DNA of 64,000 nucleotides from Paulinella micropora (GCA_019918135.1 WBZZ01004010.1:1-64000); one strand, 5' to 3'; shown: positions 43,504 through 51,818, numbered from the stretch's first letter. Notes: generated from the letters alone by a model not told the origin. Numbers and translations: made by a program.

Positions 43504-44101
43504 ATGAAAGTTGTATTTGTTGCCGAAGTCTCAAAAATCTTGCTATTAAATCCGCATGAACAAGATTATATGAAGAAGTTTGTCAAGCGGGAGTTTCCAC
43601 GGATAAAGCATTTAAGAGAAAGAAAAAAAAAAGAAACCGCCGAATGAACCATTAGCTCACAAAATTAATTTTGATGGTTATATTAAATTGGCGGATTAAG
43701 GGGACGAAATCAAAAATGGAATTAATAACGAGGTGGCTGTGTTGGAGTATTTGAAAAAATTTTACACCATATCAAGCAGTCAAAAGCATTACAGAAAGCA
43801 GATGAACACCAAATATTGTATATATGGTAAAATTGATGGAATTCTTGATTTTGATGAATTCAAAAAATTGTTGGAGATTAAAATTAGAGGCAACAAAGTT
43901 CATGGTGTGGAATTGCGGGAACATACACAGCTTCAAATATATATGTATCTCACGGGGTTGAACTTGTGTTTATTTTGTGAGGTATTAAACGGCAATATTG
44001 ACATATATTATATTGCCCGCGATAATGAATATATAACATGGGCTCTGAATGAGGTTAATATTATTATGAATGAATTGGAAGCAGAAGCATGTGCGGGTTG
44101 A
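43504..44101 (+). CDS. PD-(D/E)XK (YqaJ/RecB-like) nuclease, broken
   Basis: The conserved part is 43733-44101: GKIDGILDFDEFKKLLEIKI gives the D...ExK core (Asp of IDG, Glu and Lys of LEIKI), and HTQLQIYMYLTGL gives the Q-x-x-x-Y helix of YqaJ/lambda-exonuclease-type enzymes. The upstream part from the ATG at 43504 (VFVAEVSKILLLNPHEQDYM) reaches it through a frame change in an A-run near 43625 and a TAA at 43697-43699. Such nucleases resect DNA ends for recombination or packaging in viruses. It lies in the single-copy core of Module A and overlaps the next, convergent gene. Confidence 0.65.
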
Positions 44102-44252
44102 TGTTGTCTAATAATTCATTTGTAATAGAGGGTGAAATGTTAGGCGGGTTTGTCCTTATTAGATACGATATGAGACATTTGAGACAGCAGAAGCCGACAT
44201 TATCAACAACAATATGAATGTTTGAGCGCCGACAATAAACACACGATGACAT
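44064..44252 (-). CDS. Small zinc-ribbon protein
   Basis: 62 residues: CVYCRRSNIHIVVDNVGF followed by CCLKCL gives two CxxC pairs 17-18 residues apart, a typical zinc ribbon, then a hydrophobic helix (ISYLIRTN). TATATAA lies about 20 bp before the ATG. It overlaps the 3' end of the nuclease gene by 38 bp in the convergent sense. Could be a transcription-factor-like ribbon; role inferred only. Confidence 0.5.
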   Translation of the reverse strand: MSSCVYCRRSNIHIVVDNVGFCCLKCLISYLIRTNPPNISPSITNELLDNINPHMLLLPIHS

Positions 44253-44297
44253 ATATTATACTGATTTATATATTTTCTTTTTTATATGTCAAGGCGG

Positions 44298-44350
44298 GTT
44301 AAAGATATGTGATTTATATGTTAAGGATATGAGACAAACTATATATAAGG
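44298..44350 (+). promoter_or_regulatory. Repeated promoter-like module 1
   Basis: GTTAAAGATATGTGATTTAT, then ATGTTAAGGATATGAGACAA, then CTATATATAAGG right before the ATG at 44351. The same two-part core occurs at 44842, 45489, 46009 and, inside the polymerase ORF, near 46928. Confidence 0.65.
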
Positions 44351-44783
44351 ATGCCTGACATTACATACTCCGATAAACAATACGGCTTTAATGCTTATGA
44401 TGTTGTTGTTGATTATTGTATTGCGGGTGAAATATATGAAGATTTAGAGCCTCTTGAACAAAATTATTATATTCCTTTATTCCTTGCATATGATTTAACG
44501 AGTGCGACAAGCGGAATTACGTGGCCTATGGGAGACCGATTTTATTGCCGTGATATTAACGAATTAAAACGTTTTATAAAAAAGGAAATCAAAAAAATGA
44601 GTAAAAATGCGACCTCAAACCCCGTAAAGTTAAAACATATGTGCTTAGGAAACATAAAAACCTTTTGCTGTTAATGGTATCCTTCCATGGGGTGGATCTA
44701 TTTATAATGATGATACAAATAAAAGTGTAAGGGTTTCGACATTATATTTGAAACGTCAAGAGATAGACCCCGTAGCCATATAA
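44351..44783 (+). CDS. Unidentified globular small protein, one frame change
   Basis: From the ATG at 44351: DITYSDKQYGFNAYDVVVDY, IPLFLAYDLTSATSGITWPM, NELKRFIKKEIKKMSK. Near 44660 the frame must change by one base to reach AVNGILPWGGSIYNDDTNKS and VSTLYLKRQEIDPVAI, with TAA at 44781-44783. About 144 residues in total. The mixed alpha/beta composition with no charge bias suggests a folded protein. No family is recognised. Confidence 0.5.
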
Positions 44784-44841
44784 ACTCATATAAAAAACCA
44801 CAACAAAACAACAATTTAATTTTTTCTTGTATGTTAAAGCG

Positions 44842-44896
44842 GTTAAAGATATGTGATTTATATGTTAAGGATATGAGACAGGCCATATATATAGGG
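44842..44896 (+). promoter_or_regulatory. Repeated promoter-like module 2
   Basis: GTTAAAGATATGTGATTTAT, ATGTTAAGGATATGAGACAG, then CCATATATATAGGG before the ATG at 44897. Here the module is also readable as a peptide (LKICDLYVKDM) in frame with the gene, so an upstream start at 44831 is possible. Confidence 0.65.
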
Positions 44897-45112
44897 ATGC
44901 CAAAAGTTAAACACATGAAGGAAGATAATATTAAAACAATTTATAAGACCATGATAGGAACTGATGAATTACTATCAAACCCGCAATATTTTAATGACGA
45001 AAAACTTTTAAACATTATAAACGGCGAATATGGGTTAAAAGTGTTATGTTATGAGTTAGTTAAATGTATCGTGTATAAACTTGGCAACCAAAACCACCAA
45101 TATATGAAATAG
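44897..45112 (+). CDS. Unidentified small protein
   Basis: 72 residues from the preferred ATG at 44897, directly after the TATATATA of the module; 94 if the ATG at 44831 is used. Helical, with MIGTDELLSNPQYFNDEKLL and LKVLCYELVKCIVYKLG. Intact frame ending in TAG. The next frame begins only 17 bp on. Function unknown. Confidence 0.5.
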   Translation: MPKVKHMKEDNIKTIYKTMIGTDELLSNPQYFNDEKLLNIINGEYGLKVLCYELVKCIVYKLGNQNHQYMK

Positions 45113-45129
45113 TATAGCATAAAATTAGA

Positions 45130-45429
45130 GTGTCCGAATTCAACAAAAAAACATATTATAATGTAGGTTATACGACGAAAAACGAAGAATTATATAAAAC
45201 ATGTGGGGGTGATTATGATTACGAACGGATGGCTTTTAGTAATACTCATTTATTATCATATAGGCCAGATGATAAAACATGTAAAATAGGCAAACAACAA
45301 CAAAAAAGGAAAACGGCAAACGAATATGACGATTTAAGCACTATATTGAATATGTTGGAGAATGCCACGTTATTATCAATTAAATATAAAACAAAAAATG
45401 TTGAATTTGAAGAAAACAACCAACATTAA
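45130..45429 (+). CDS. Unidentified small protein ending EENNQH
   Basis: 99 residues starting at a GTG (45130), or part of a longer broken gene. Contains YYNVGYTTKNEELYKTCGGD and NEYDDLSTILNMLENATLLS. The last residues (EENNQH, TAA) and the following DNA (CATTAAACAACCCGC) are repeated at the end of the next gene (EENKQH), which marks a duplicated gene-plus-spacer unit. No ATG in a good context is seen, so the true start is uncertain. Confidence 0.45.
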   Translation: MSEFNKKTYYNVGYTTKNEELYKTCGGDYDYERMAFSNTHLLSYRPDDKTCKIGKQQQKRKTANEYDDLSTILNMLENATLLSIKYKTKNVEFEENNQH

Positions 45430-45488
45430 ACAACCCGCGACAACAAACTACAAACAGCAATTTAATTTTTTTCCTTTTGTCATAGTCC

Positions 45489-45541
45489 GTTAAGGTTATG
45501 TGAATTATATATTAAAGAAATGAGAAACTCTTATATATAAG
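45489..45541 (+). promoter_or_regulatory. Repeated promoter-like module 3
   Basis: GTTAAGGTTATGTGAATTAT, ATTAAAGAAATGAGAAACTC, then TTATATATAAG before the ATG at 45542. Preceded by an AATTTAATTTTTTTCC tract shared with the other copies. Confidence 0.65.
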
Positions 45542-45960
45542 ATGGCGTATGTCTATCTGATGCGAGAAAGCAACCTGCCCGAGGCCGTGGTTAAATTAAT
45601 CTGTGAATTTACCGGAACCCGCGAGCAATGGACGAAGAAGAAGAAACAAATTTTAAACGGGCAAATTGTGAAATTGGACAGGCTTCTTTATTCCACAAAA
45701 ACACCCGTTAAACTACTGACACACGAAAGCAATTATTATTATTCTTCTTATGACGTGAAAGAACACATTAGCAAGAGTATTAATAATATAAAAATCTTAG
45801 AGGAATTTACAGAGAACAAGAGCTATTTTATAGAGAGATATTTTACTATATGCTAGCCCGTTTCTCGCCCTCTGAAGCCGAGAATGTGAGATATGGCGAC
45901 GACATAAGAAGATTAATTGATTTATCATACAAAACAATTGAAGAAAACAAGCAACATTAA
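45542..45960 (+). CDS. Small viral protein family member (MAYxYLMRE), one frame change
   Basis: Starts MAYVYLMRESNLPEAVVKLI, continues CEFTGTREQWTKKKKQ and YSSYDVKEHISKSINNIKIL. Near 45845 a one-base change leads into ARFSPSEAENVRYGDDIRRL and TIEENKQH, with TAA at 45958-45960. The N-terminal 35 residues match the inverted-repeat genes at 46050 and 40753, so the gene has been duplicated and then diverged. Function unknown. Confidence 0.55.
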
Positions 45961-46002
45961 ACAACCCGCAAACGATTTCATTTTTTTTTGTCCTGCCCGT
46001 TA

Positions 46003-46051
46003 AGGTCATGTGAATTTCATATTAAAGAAATGAGAAACCCATATATATAAT
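46003..46051 (+). promoter_or_regulatory. Repeated promoter-like module 4
   Basis: GTTAAGGTCATGTGAATTTC, ATTAAAGAAATGAGAAACCC, then ATATATATAATG at the start codon (46050). Confidence 0.65.
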
Positions 46052-46366
46052 GATGGCTTACACCTATCTAATGCGAGAAGCAAACTGCCCGAGGCCGTGG
46101 TTAAACTCGTGTGTGAATTCATTGGAACCCGTAAGAAATGGACGCGGGCGAACTTCAAGGCCGTTGAATGCGACCTTAAACTGATGCCGAATATACACGG
46201 CGACAATGGTATGAGGATTAAAGACAAATTAATGGTTATGCCGTTTATTGAAATGAGAATGCCACAATTGCCACATTTTGAAAACATGTGTGAGGTATTA
46301 ATGGCTATTAAAAAGACGGACGACCCCGAATATTACAGCGAGACATGCAACGGCTTATATTACTAA
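46050..46366 (+). CDS. Small viral protein, right arm copy
   Basis: Mirror of 40753-41069. The ATG at 46050 follows the TATATATA of the promoter-like module. A missing base after MMAYTYLMRE shifts the frame; the long frame starts at 46097 (VKLVCEFIGTRKKWTRANFK) and ends YSETCNGLYY. Residues DNGMRIKDKLMVMPFIEMRM form a likely beta-rich part. Function unknown. Confidence 0.55.
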
Positions 46367-46437
46367 CCGCTAATGAACCGGCGAACCGGCGAAACAAAAA
46401 ACGGGTGTATCAAAAAAAGACGAAATTATTTTTTTGA

Positions 46438-46788
46438 CTAATTAGCGAACTGCAAAATGCTTTTATTTTCCAATAATGGCTTTATCTTGTTGAACTCGTC
46501 AAGAGTGTAATTATTAACCAATGCGGGTATGATTTCCTTTTTTGAAATATGTTTGATGGTTTCCTTATCATTCTTCTTCATTTTCTGATCAATATCTGCC
46601 TGTGGTATGTTATAAATGATTTTCCTTGTGTGATGATAGCGAGTTATCCCGTCTCTATTAACCCGCGGGACATAATACACATACTCCGTGTATGTCTCGT
46701 GTTTGATTGTTTGACCCTCCGGCCTTGTTGTTGGCGCTGTGGCCGAGCCAAGTGGCCGACCGCGTCCTGCTTTCTTTTTTTCTTCCAT
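46438..46788 (-). CDS. Small AT-hook DNA-binding protein (right arm copy)
   Basis: Same 116-residue product as 40331-40681 (AT-hook GRGRPLG near the N-terminus). Divergent from the polymerase gene at 46863, sharing a 74-bp AT-only promoter region with TATATATCATATA and ATAATATATCAC elements. Confidence 0.65.
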   Translation of the reverse strand: MEEKKKAGRGRPLGSATAPTTRPEGQTIKHETYTEYVYYVPRVNRDGITRYHHTRKIIYNIPQADIDQKMKKNDKETIKHISKKEIIPALVNNYTLDEFNKIKPLLENKSILQFAN

Positions 46789-46862
46789 TATATGATATAT
46801 ATAAAATATTTCTAAAATAAATATTTAATTTTTATTTTTTATTTTTCATATAATATATCACA

Positions 46863-49800
46863 ATGTTAAAAACTGATATTCAATGTGCAGACAATGTCAA
46901 AGTTGTCATGCCCGAGCCTTCAAGGCTGTTAAGGTTAAGTGAATTATATGTTAAAGATATGAGCAACGATAAATATAGGATTAAGAGTGTTAAAGAAATG
47001 AGCACCGCCGACAAAATCAAAAAGCAAGCGATTGAAGACGCCGAAGCCATGAGTGCTTTGATTGAAGCCGAACTTAAACAATTGAAACCTGCGGAAAAGG
47101 CCGAGCCGGTGGCCGATGTGGTGGTTGATGTGGTAGCCGATGTGGTAGCCGATGTGGTAGCCGATGTGGTAGCCGATGTGGTAGCCGACGCGGTGGCGGT
47201 TATTGAAGCACCTTTGACTTATTCTTTGAAAATCCCTGATTATGTGCTTACTACGGCTACAACTGATGCTTTGAAAAAGAGGCAAGAGAGATGGAAGTCG
47301 CAGAAAGTCAAGAAGTGCGATTTTACGAACTGGCAACTCTATCAAGCACAAGAAGCAGAGCGTGCGAGACTTTTGACTATTGAGGCAGTCATTGAAAATC
47401 CTTTATCTTACAAGCTAGATATGCCTGCTTATGTGTTGGCCGAGGCAAAAACCCCAGTCCAAGAGCGTAAGATTACGGACTGGAAACTATCTGCTTACAA
47501 TGACTGCGATTTTACAAAGTGGCAATTGTATCAAGCACAGCAAAAAGCACTAATTCAACAGCCCGAGACTAAGAAAGATGCTATTATGCTTACGGAAATA
47601 TGCGACCTGACTAAGCTGAAATATATAGTTAATAATCCTGATAAATTCAAGCACCTGATAAGAGCCGAATGCTTTGAAGATGAAAAATATGACCCGTTTG
47701 GAATTGCGAGAAGTTATGCGGATGCCTACAATATCATTAGCAAGCAGATTGCAATATCATACCGACAAAGAAACGGCCTTGGCCGGTATTTTGCTAATAA
47801 AGGTTTAAGCCTTCAAGATTTGGCACGCGAAATACGGCACACAATAGCCCGTGGTCATTATGTTGATATTGATATGGTTAATGCACACCCTGTCATATTG
47901 GCTTTTATCTGTGCTAAGCACGGCTTGCCGACACCTGTATTGAATGCTTATGTGCGTGATAGAGATACTATCATTAAGCAATCGAGGTTGAACAAAGAAA
48001 CTATTAAAAAATGTTTTCTTAGTCTGACTAATGGCGGGCGTCATGACTTCAATGAGGTCGTTAGCAATACTAAATTGAACCCTGAGGCTAAGGAGTTTAT
48101 TATCAAATTCAAAGCCGAATTAACTGATATACATAAGAAATTAGCAAGCTTACCAGAGTATGCTGAGTTATTTGAACAACGGCGCGACATTAGAAAACAA
48201 GCGGGCAAAGACTACAACCATGATGCAAGTCTCGTCAATGCTTTGATGTGCGACATGGAAAACGATATTTTAATGGTTATTTACGAGACACTAGACAAGC
48301 CCGAGAGATGTGTGTTATGTTTTGACTGGCTAATGATACCGCGTAATCATGAGGCCGATTTGGTAAAATGTGAGAAAGCGGTGGCCACCACTTTGGGTAT
48401 TAATATTAAATTGGTTATCAAGTCGATGAACGAAGGTTTTGATGAAGCACTATTTCAAGCAATGAGTCCAGATAAAAAAGAAGATGTAGCAAAAAAGATG
48501 ATTGGTATGTCATTAGATGACAATGTCAATGATAGCAACATTGCCGACTGCTTCCATATCATTATGGGCGACTACATCATTACGATTAACGAAGCGCGAG
48601 ACGGCTATATCTGGGATGAAACTAATTGTATATGGAAGCCTTCCAGCTCAAGTGCGTTAATGTTGAAAGTTGTAGTTTTGAAAGATGTAGTAGGAAACGT
48701 GCTTGAACATTTTAGAGAGAAACAACATAAAGCCGAGGGTAATCAAGTTAAATTCTATATATTGAAAGTTAAGAATACTATTAACATTAGAAACAGAATT
48801 CAAAGTGCTAGAGGTGCCCGCGATTGTTGGACTTTTGCCAAGGACTTGTTTCTTAATGAAAACTTTGAAAATGCACTCAATATAAATCATGACCTCTTGC
48901 CGATAAAATCTAAGCTCGTGATTGACTTGCGAACACGTGCCACACGTGCGAGGACTAAGGAAGACATGTTTAGCCTGGAGTGTCCTGTTGAATTCATAAC
49001 CGCCGATAAGAGAACTGATGACGATAGACGTGGCCTAGCGAAATTTGTGGAACCGATATTTATGAGAAATAAGGAGTATATAGACTATTGGCAGATTAAG
49101 CTAGGCTCATACCTTAGCGGGCGGATTAATCGTGATATTGATATTAATCATGGCGATGGCAAAAATGGTAAGTCATTGTTAATGACTGCACTATCTACCA
49201 TATTGGGCGAATTCTTTGGTTATATAGGTAAAAATGTAGTTGTATGCGATGTGAGAGCTCATAAGAAAGATAATGCAGGAAATCATACAAATCATTTGAT
49301 GCAGATTAAAAACAAGAGCTTGTCAGTGTCCAAGAAATAACAGACGACGAAAAAATACATGGTGAAATGGTTAAAAACATAGCAAGCAACGACCCTATTG
49401 AAGGCGTGCGAGAGGTTTATGGCCGTAAAACTACTACATTAACACCGATGTGTAAATTGATGATTAACACGAACCACATACCAAAATTTGATAGCACAGA
49501 TAATCCAGTCATAGATAGGTTGGTGTTTAATCCATTTAACTCACGCTTTCTTACTAAAACCGCTTTGAATGAAGAAAAGATAACGGGCGGTATGATACCG
49601 CGGAATACAATTATGAAATAGCGGAAATTGATATCGTTGATAAGGATAATAAAGAAGGCCGTTATATTGATGTGCTATTTAGTTGGATGATTGAGGGATG
49701 CGTGAAATATTATCAATGCCGTGATGGAGGTATTGAAAAGCCTGCTTTAGTTAAGAAATATGTTAATGCGAAAATCACCGAGAACGATGTTGCTGCGACA

Positions 49801-50025
49801 TGGGCGTCTTTTAGATGCGAGGTTATCACTGCCGACAATTGGAAGAATATTGATAACGAAAGCAAACGCAATTATTCAACTTCTTCTATGGAGTTATTTG
49901 AGGATTTTGTGAGATGGGGTAAAAATAATGGTTGTTTATATATATATATGATCATTTATGTATTCACGACTTGTCCAACCGCAAAGTATAAAACAAGCCT
50001 TAAAAAAGTAAAAAAACCAACATAG
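46863..50025 (+). CDS. TVpol-like DNA polymerase fused to SF3 helicase, frame-broken at the helicase end
   Basis: The uninterrupted part (46863-49340, 825 residues) has VAD-VV 4-residue repeats at about 83-110 and two duplicated units of about 55 residues (CDFTNWQLYQAQ, CDFTKWQLYQAQ). Polymerase-type motifs follow: VDIDMVNAHPVILAF (about 334), KKCFLSLTNGG (about 382) and VLCFDWLMIPR (about 484). The Walker A motif of an SF3 helicase (GDGKNGKS, about 764) comes next. Walker B (VQEITDDEK) and motif C (MINTNHIPKF) lie after frame changes near 49320 and 49585. The polymerase motifs fit the A-family-derived TVpol of transposons and virophages, inferred from motif style. Such proteins replicate virophage/PLV genomes. 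The C-terminus is cut by the foldback at 49949. Confidence 0.65.
46925..46975 (+). promoter_or_regulatory. Promoter-like module inside the polymerase ORF
   Basis: GTTAAGGTTAAGTGAATTAT, ATGTTAAAGATATGAGCAAC, then ATAAATATAGG matches the repeated module found before four other genes. Here it codes for LLRLSELYVKDM near residues 22-33, so the true start may be downstream (ATG at 46957 or 46999). Confidence 0.45.
47110..47195. repeat. 12-bp coding minisatellite (GCCGATGTGGTA)n
   Basis: About seven units coding for A-D-V-V. Mirrored at about 39925-40010 in the left arm with the same copy number by eye. Confidence 0.85.
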
Positions 50026-50354
50026 GACATATAGAAAACATACATAGAAAAAAAAAAAGTGTCAAATGTTAACATAAATTTTTCTAACTGAGCACATTAA
50101 GAGAGATTTTGACGAAAGGACACATAAACCATATTTTTATTTCATAAAAATATATATAAACTGCGTGTATATGGTTTATGTGTCCTTTCGTCAAAATCTC
50201 TCTTAATGTGCTCAGTTAGAAAAATTTATGTTAAACATTTGACACTTTTTTTATTTTCTATGTATGTTTTCTATATGTCCTATGTTGGTTTTTTACTTTT
50301 TTAAGGCTTGTTTTATACTTTGCGGTTGGACAAGTCGTGAATACATAAATGATC
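49949..50354. repeat. Nearly perfect 186-bp-arm foldback (giant hairpin)
   Basis: 49949-50132 is the reverse complement of about 50169-50354 (TGATCATTTATGTATTCACG at the outer ends, ACATAAACCATAT at the inner ends). Differences are confined to A/T-runs and one T insertion. The loop is about 36 nt. It cuts the helicase gene of Module A on the left. Such structures occur as terminal hairpins or fused termini of linear viral genomes, or as foldback transposons. Confidence 0.9.
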
Positions 50355-50427
50355 ACACAACAAAATGGGGGGAAGGGGGGGGGGATAACACAATTAGAAA
50401 ACCCAGTCAATTCAATAAAAAATTATT

Positions 50428-50919
50428 TTAATCAATGGGGACAATCCAATTAATGCTATCTTCATTTTCTCCCACTTTTTTCATTAAGGCGGAAAGAGAA
50501 GGAAAGACAAGGATTTCATCCCTCTCCCCAACCTTGAGCGAAACGAGAAAGTAAGTTTTCTTTCTCGGGTTCCTCATGGTTCTGTCCAGAGGAACCCAAG
50601 CGAAAAGATAATCCTCACTTCGCTCGTTATCATGGCGAGTAAAATACTTGACGTTCTTGTGGAAGGCGTCAAAACCATTCACCAAACCGATGCCAACAAA
50701 CCCAGCAGACACACGTATGAGTTGCGTGTCTTTGTTTTCAGGGGCTTTTTTCTCAACTCGCGCCCAAGTCTTCCAGAAACCTACAACCACATTCATTGTC
50801 ATAAAAAAGAAACAATTGAGTTAGGACTTACCCGTAGGAGCAGGGGCAGGGGCAGGGGCAGGAGTTGGATTGATGTTCATTTCACCAACTCCTTCAACTA
50901 ATTCGTCAGGCTCCCCCAT
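50428..50919 (-). CDS. Spliced gene of unknown function
   Basis: Exon 1: ATG at 50919 down to 50832 (MGEPDELVEGVGEMNINP, then PA repeats). Intron 50831-50781, 51 nt: donor GTAAGT, branch-like CCTAAC, acceptor TTGTAG. Exon 2 from 50780 to TAA at 50428. The splice restores one frame: residues after PTG continue FWKTWARVEKKAPENKDTQL, GFDAFHKNVKYFTRHDNERS, MRNPRKKTYFLVSLKVGERD. The protein is about 150 residues with an alternating beta-type second half. It lies between the two viral modules with the foldback on its 3' side. Host or viral origin is unclear. Confidence 0.6.
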
Positions 50920-50920
50920 A

Positions 50921-50955
50921 TTCTATTACACACACCAAAAGCATGTGTAATAGAA
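50921..50955. repeat. 12-bp hairpin upstream of the spliced gene
   Basis: TTCTATTACACA and TGTGTAATAGAA are perfect complements with an 11-nt loop, immediately 5' of the ATG at 50919. Could be a regulatory palindrome. Confidence 0.7.
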
Positions 50956-50959
50956 ATTT

Positions 50960-51025
50960 CTTTGAATTAGGGTGGGATTGGAACCCCTGGTTTTTAAGAA
51001 AACCAATTACGCAAAGTCTTTTTAT
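50960..51025 (-). tRNA. tRNA-like fragment, Lys(CTT)-like loop (doubtful)
   Basis: On the minus strand a GGGGTTCCAATCCC element matches a T-arm/B-box. Before it a TGGTTTTCTTAAAAACCA hairpin resembles an anticodon arm with CTT in the loop. No convincing D-arm, and the acceptor pairing is imperfect. Probably a degraded tRNA or a tRNA 3' portion, which would be of interest as an integration target remnant. Confidence 0.25.
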
Positions 51026-51560
51026 TCCGAGTTGCTATCCGCACTCTCGGTTCTATAGACTCTGTGCATGTTTCTATTGTGTTCTCGTTTAATATTTCTA
51101 TTAATGCTATCATTTACGTGTTCATTAATACCATCACTGGAGTATTTGTTAAAAGAAGAATTAAACGATAAATGTTCTTTCTCAATACCAACGAGAATTC
51201 TATTCACGACAATGGCGGAAAGTTGGCCACGATTATCATTTTTCCACTTATAGAAATTATCGCGTTCTTTGTTTATTTTTTTCCAATTTCTTTTGTCTCA
51301 TTCTAAAAAGTTTATCTGACTCTACTTCATTATTTTCAATACTTAATCGTTGCAACATCTCATTAATAGCATCAACCTTGACTCATGTCAGGCTGTTTCT
51401 TTTCAACAAGACGAGCGATTTCTTTATCCGCTTTAGAAATTCTTTCTTCGCATATTATTTTATCTTTTTTGAGTCTATCTATTCCTCTCTTCATTGTTTC
51501 AAATATTTCAATCCATTCATTTTTGGTTTTAAGTCTATCCGAAATTGTATCTTCAGCCAT
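51022..51560 (-). CDS. Unidentified coiled-coil protein, two frame changes
   Basis: From the ATG at 51560: helical, Lys/Glu-rich (DRLKTKNEWIEIFETMKRGI, CEERISKADKEIARLVEKKQ). After a frame change near 51372 comes DAINEMLQRLSIENNEVESD; after a second, near 51275, YKWKNDNRGQLSAIVVNRIL and FNKYSSDGINEHVNDS to the stop at 51022. Roughly 175 residues of heptad-like coiled coil. E2F-like sites lie within 80 bp upstream of the ATG. Function unknown. Confidence 0.45.
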
Positions 51561-51565
51561 ACTTG

Positions 51566-51638
51566 TTGCGCCAAAACTTCGTTTTTTTGGCGCAAGCAAA
51601 TATTTCGCAGTAAGGGGTTTTTGGCGCACTGGCGCAAA
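51566..51638. promoter_or_regulatory. Cluster of E2F-like TTTGGCGC sites, two forming a palindrome
   Basis: TTGCGCCAAAA (51566-51576) pairs perfectly with TTTTGGCGCAA (51585-51595). Further sites are TTTTTGGCGC (51618-51627) and GGCGCAAA (51631-51638). TTTSGCGC is the known consensus of E2F/DP factors, which control S-phase genes in animals, plants and algae. The cluster sits 5' of the ATG at 51560. Binding is inference. Confidence 0.45.
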
Positions 51639-51725
51639 GACATATTCACGGAAATAGAATTTCTAGAATTTTCTCTAAAGTCTGATGTGTATTTTTTTAT
51701 TGATGTGATTGATGAAAAACTTTGA

Positions 51726-51818
51726 GGTGAATCTGGTATAGATTAATTGGAAGGGTGCTCATACTCGGTTTTCTGTGTCGTGGGTTCAATTCCCATTCGT
51801 TCCCTACCAGATTCACCT
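51726..51818 (+). tRNA. tRNA-like structured sequence 1 (doubtful)
   Basis: Ends pair over 13 bp (GGTGAATCTGGTA / TACCAGATTCACC). Inside is a T-arm-like GTGGGTTCAATTCCCAT with a perfect B-box GGTTCAATTCC, and an A-box-like GGTATAGATTAATTGG. About 9 extra nt between T-arm and acceptor break the cloverleaf. A standard tRNA is therefore not established; a tRNA-derived element is the cautious reading. Confidence 0.3.

Larger units (their letters stand above)
45952..48560 (+). repeat. Right arm of the 2.6-kb inverted repeat
   Basis: Counterpart of 38575-41171. It begins at CAACATTAAACAACCCGCAA (about 45953) and matches up to GACTGCTTCCATA (about 48560). This arm is the more complete one: its polymerase gene continues beyond the repeat into the helicase. 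Confidence 0.9.

Noticed and set aside
38700..48050. Opposite-strand frames mirrored in both arms (for example 39768-40175 and 46944-47351)
   Set aside because: Antisense of the polymerase gene; Ile/His/Tyr-rich repeat sense comes from the 12-bp minisatellite.
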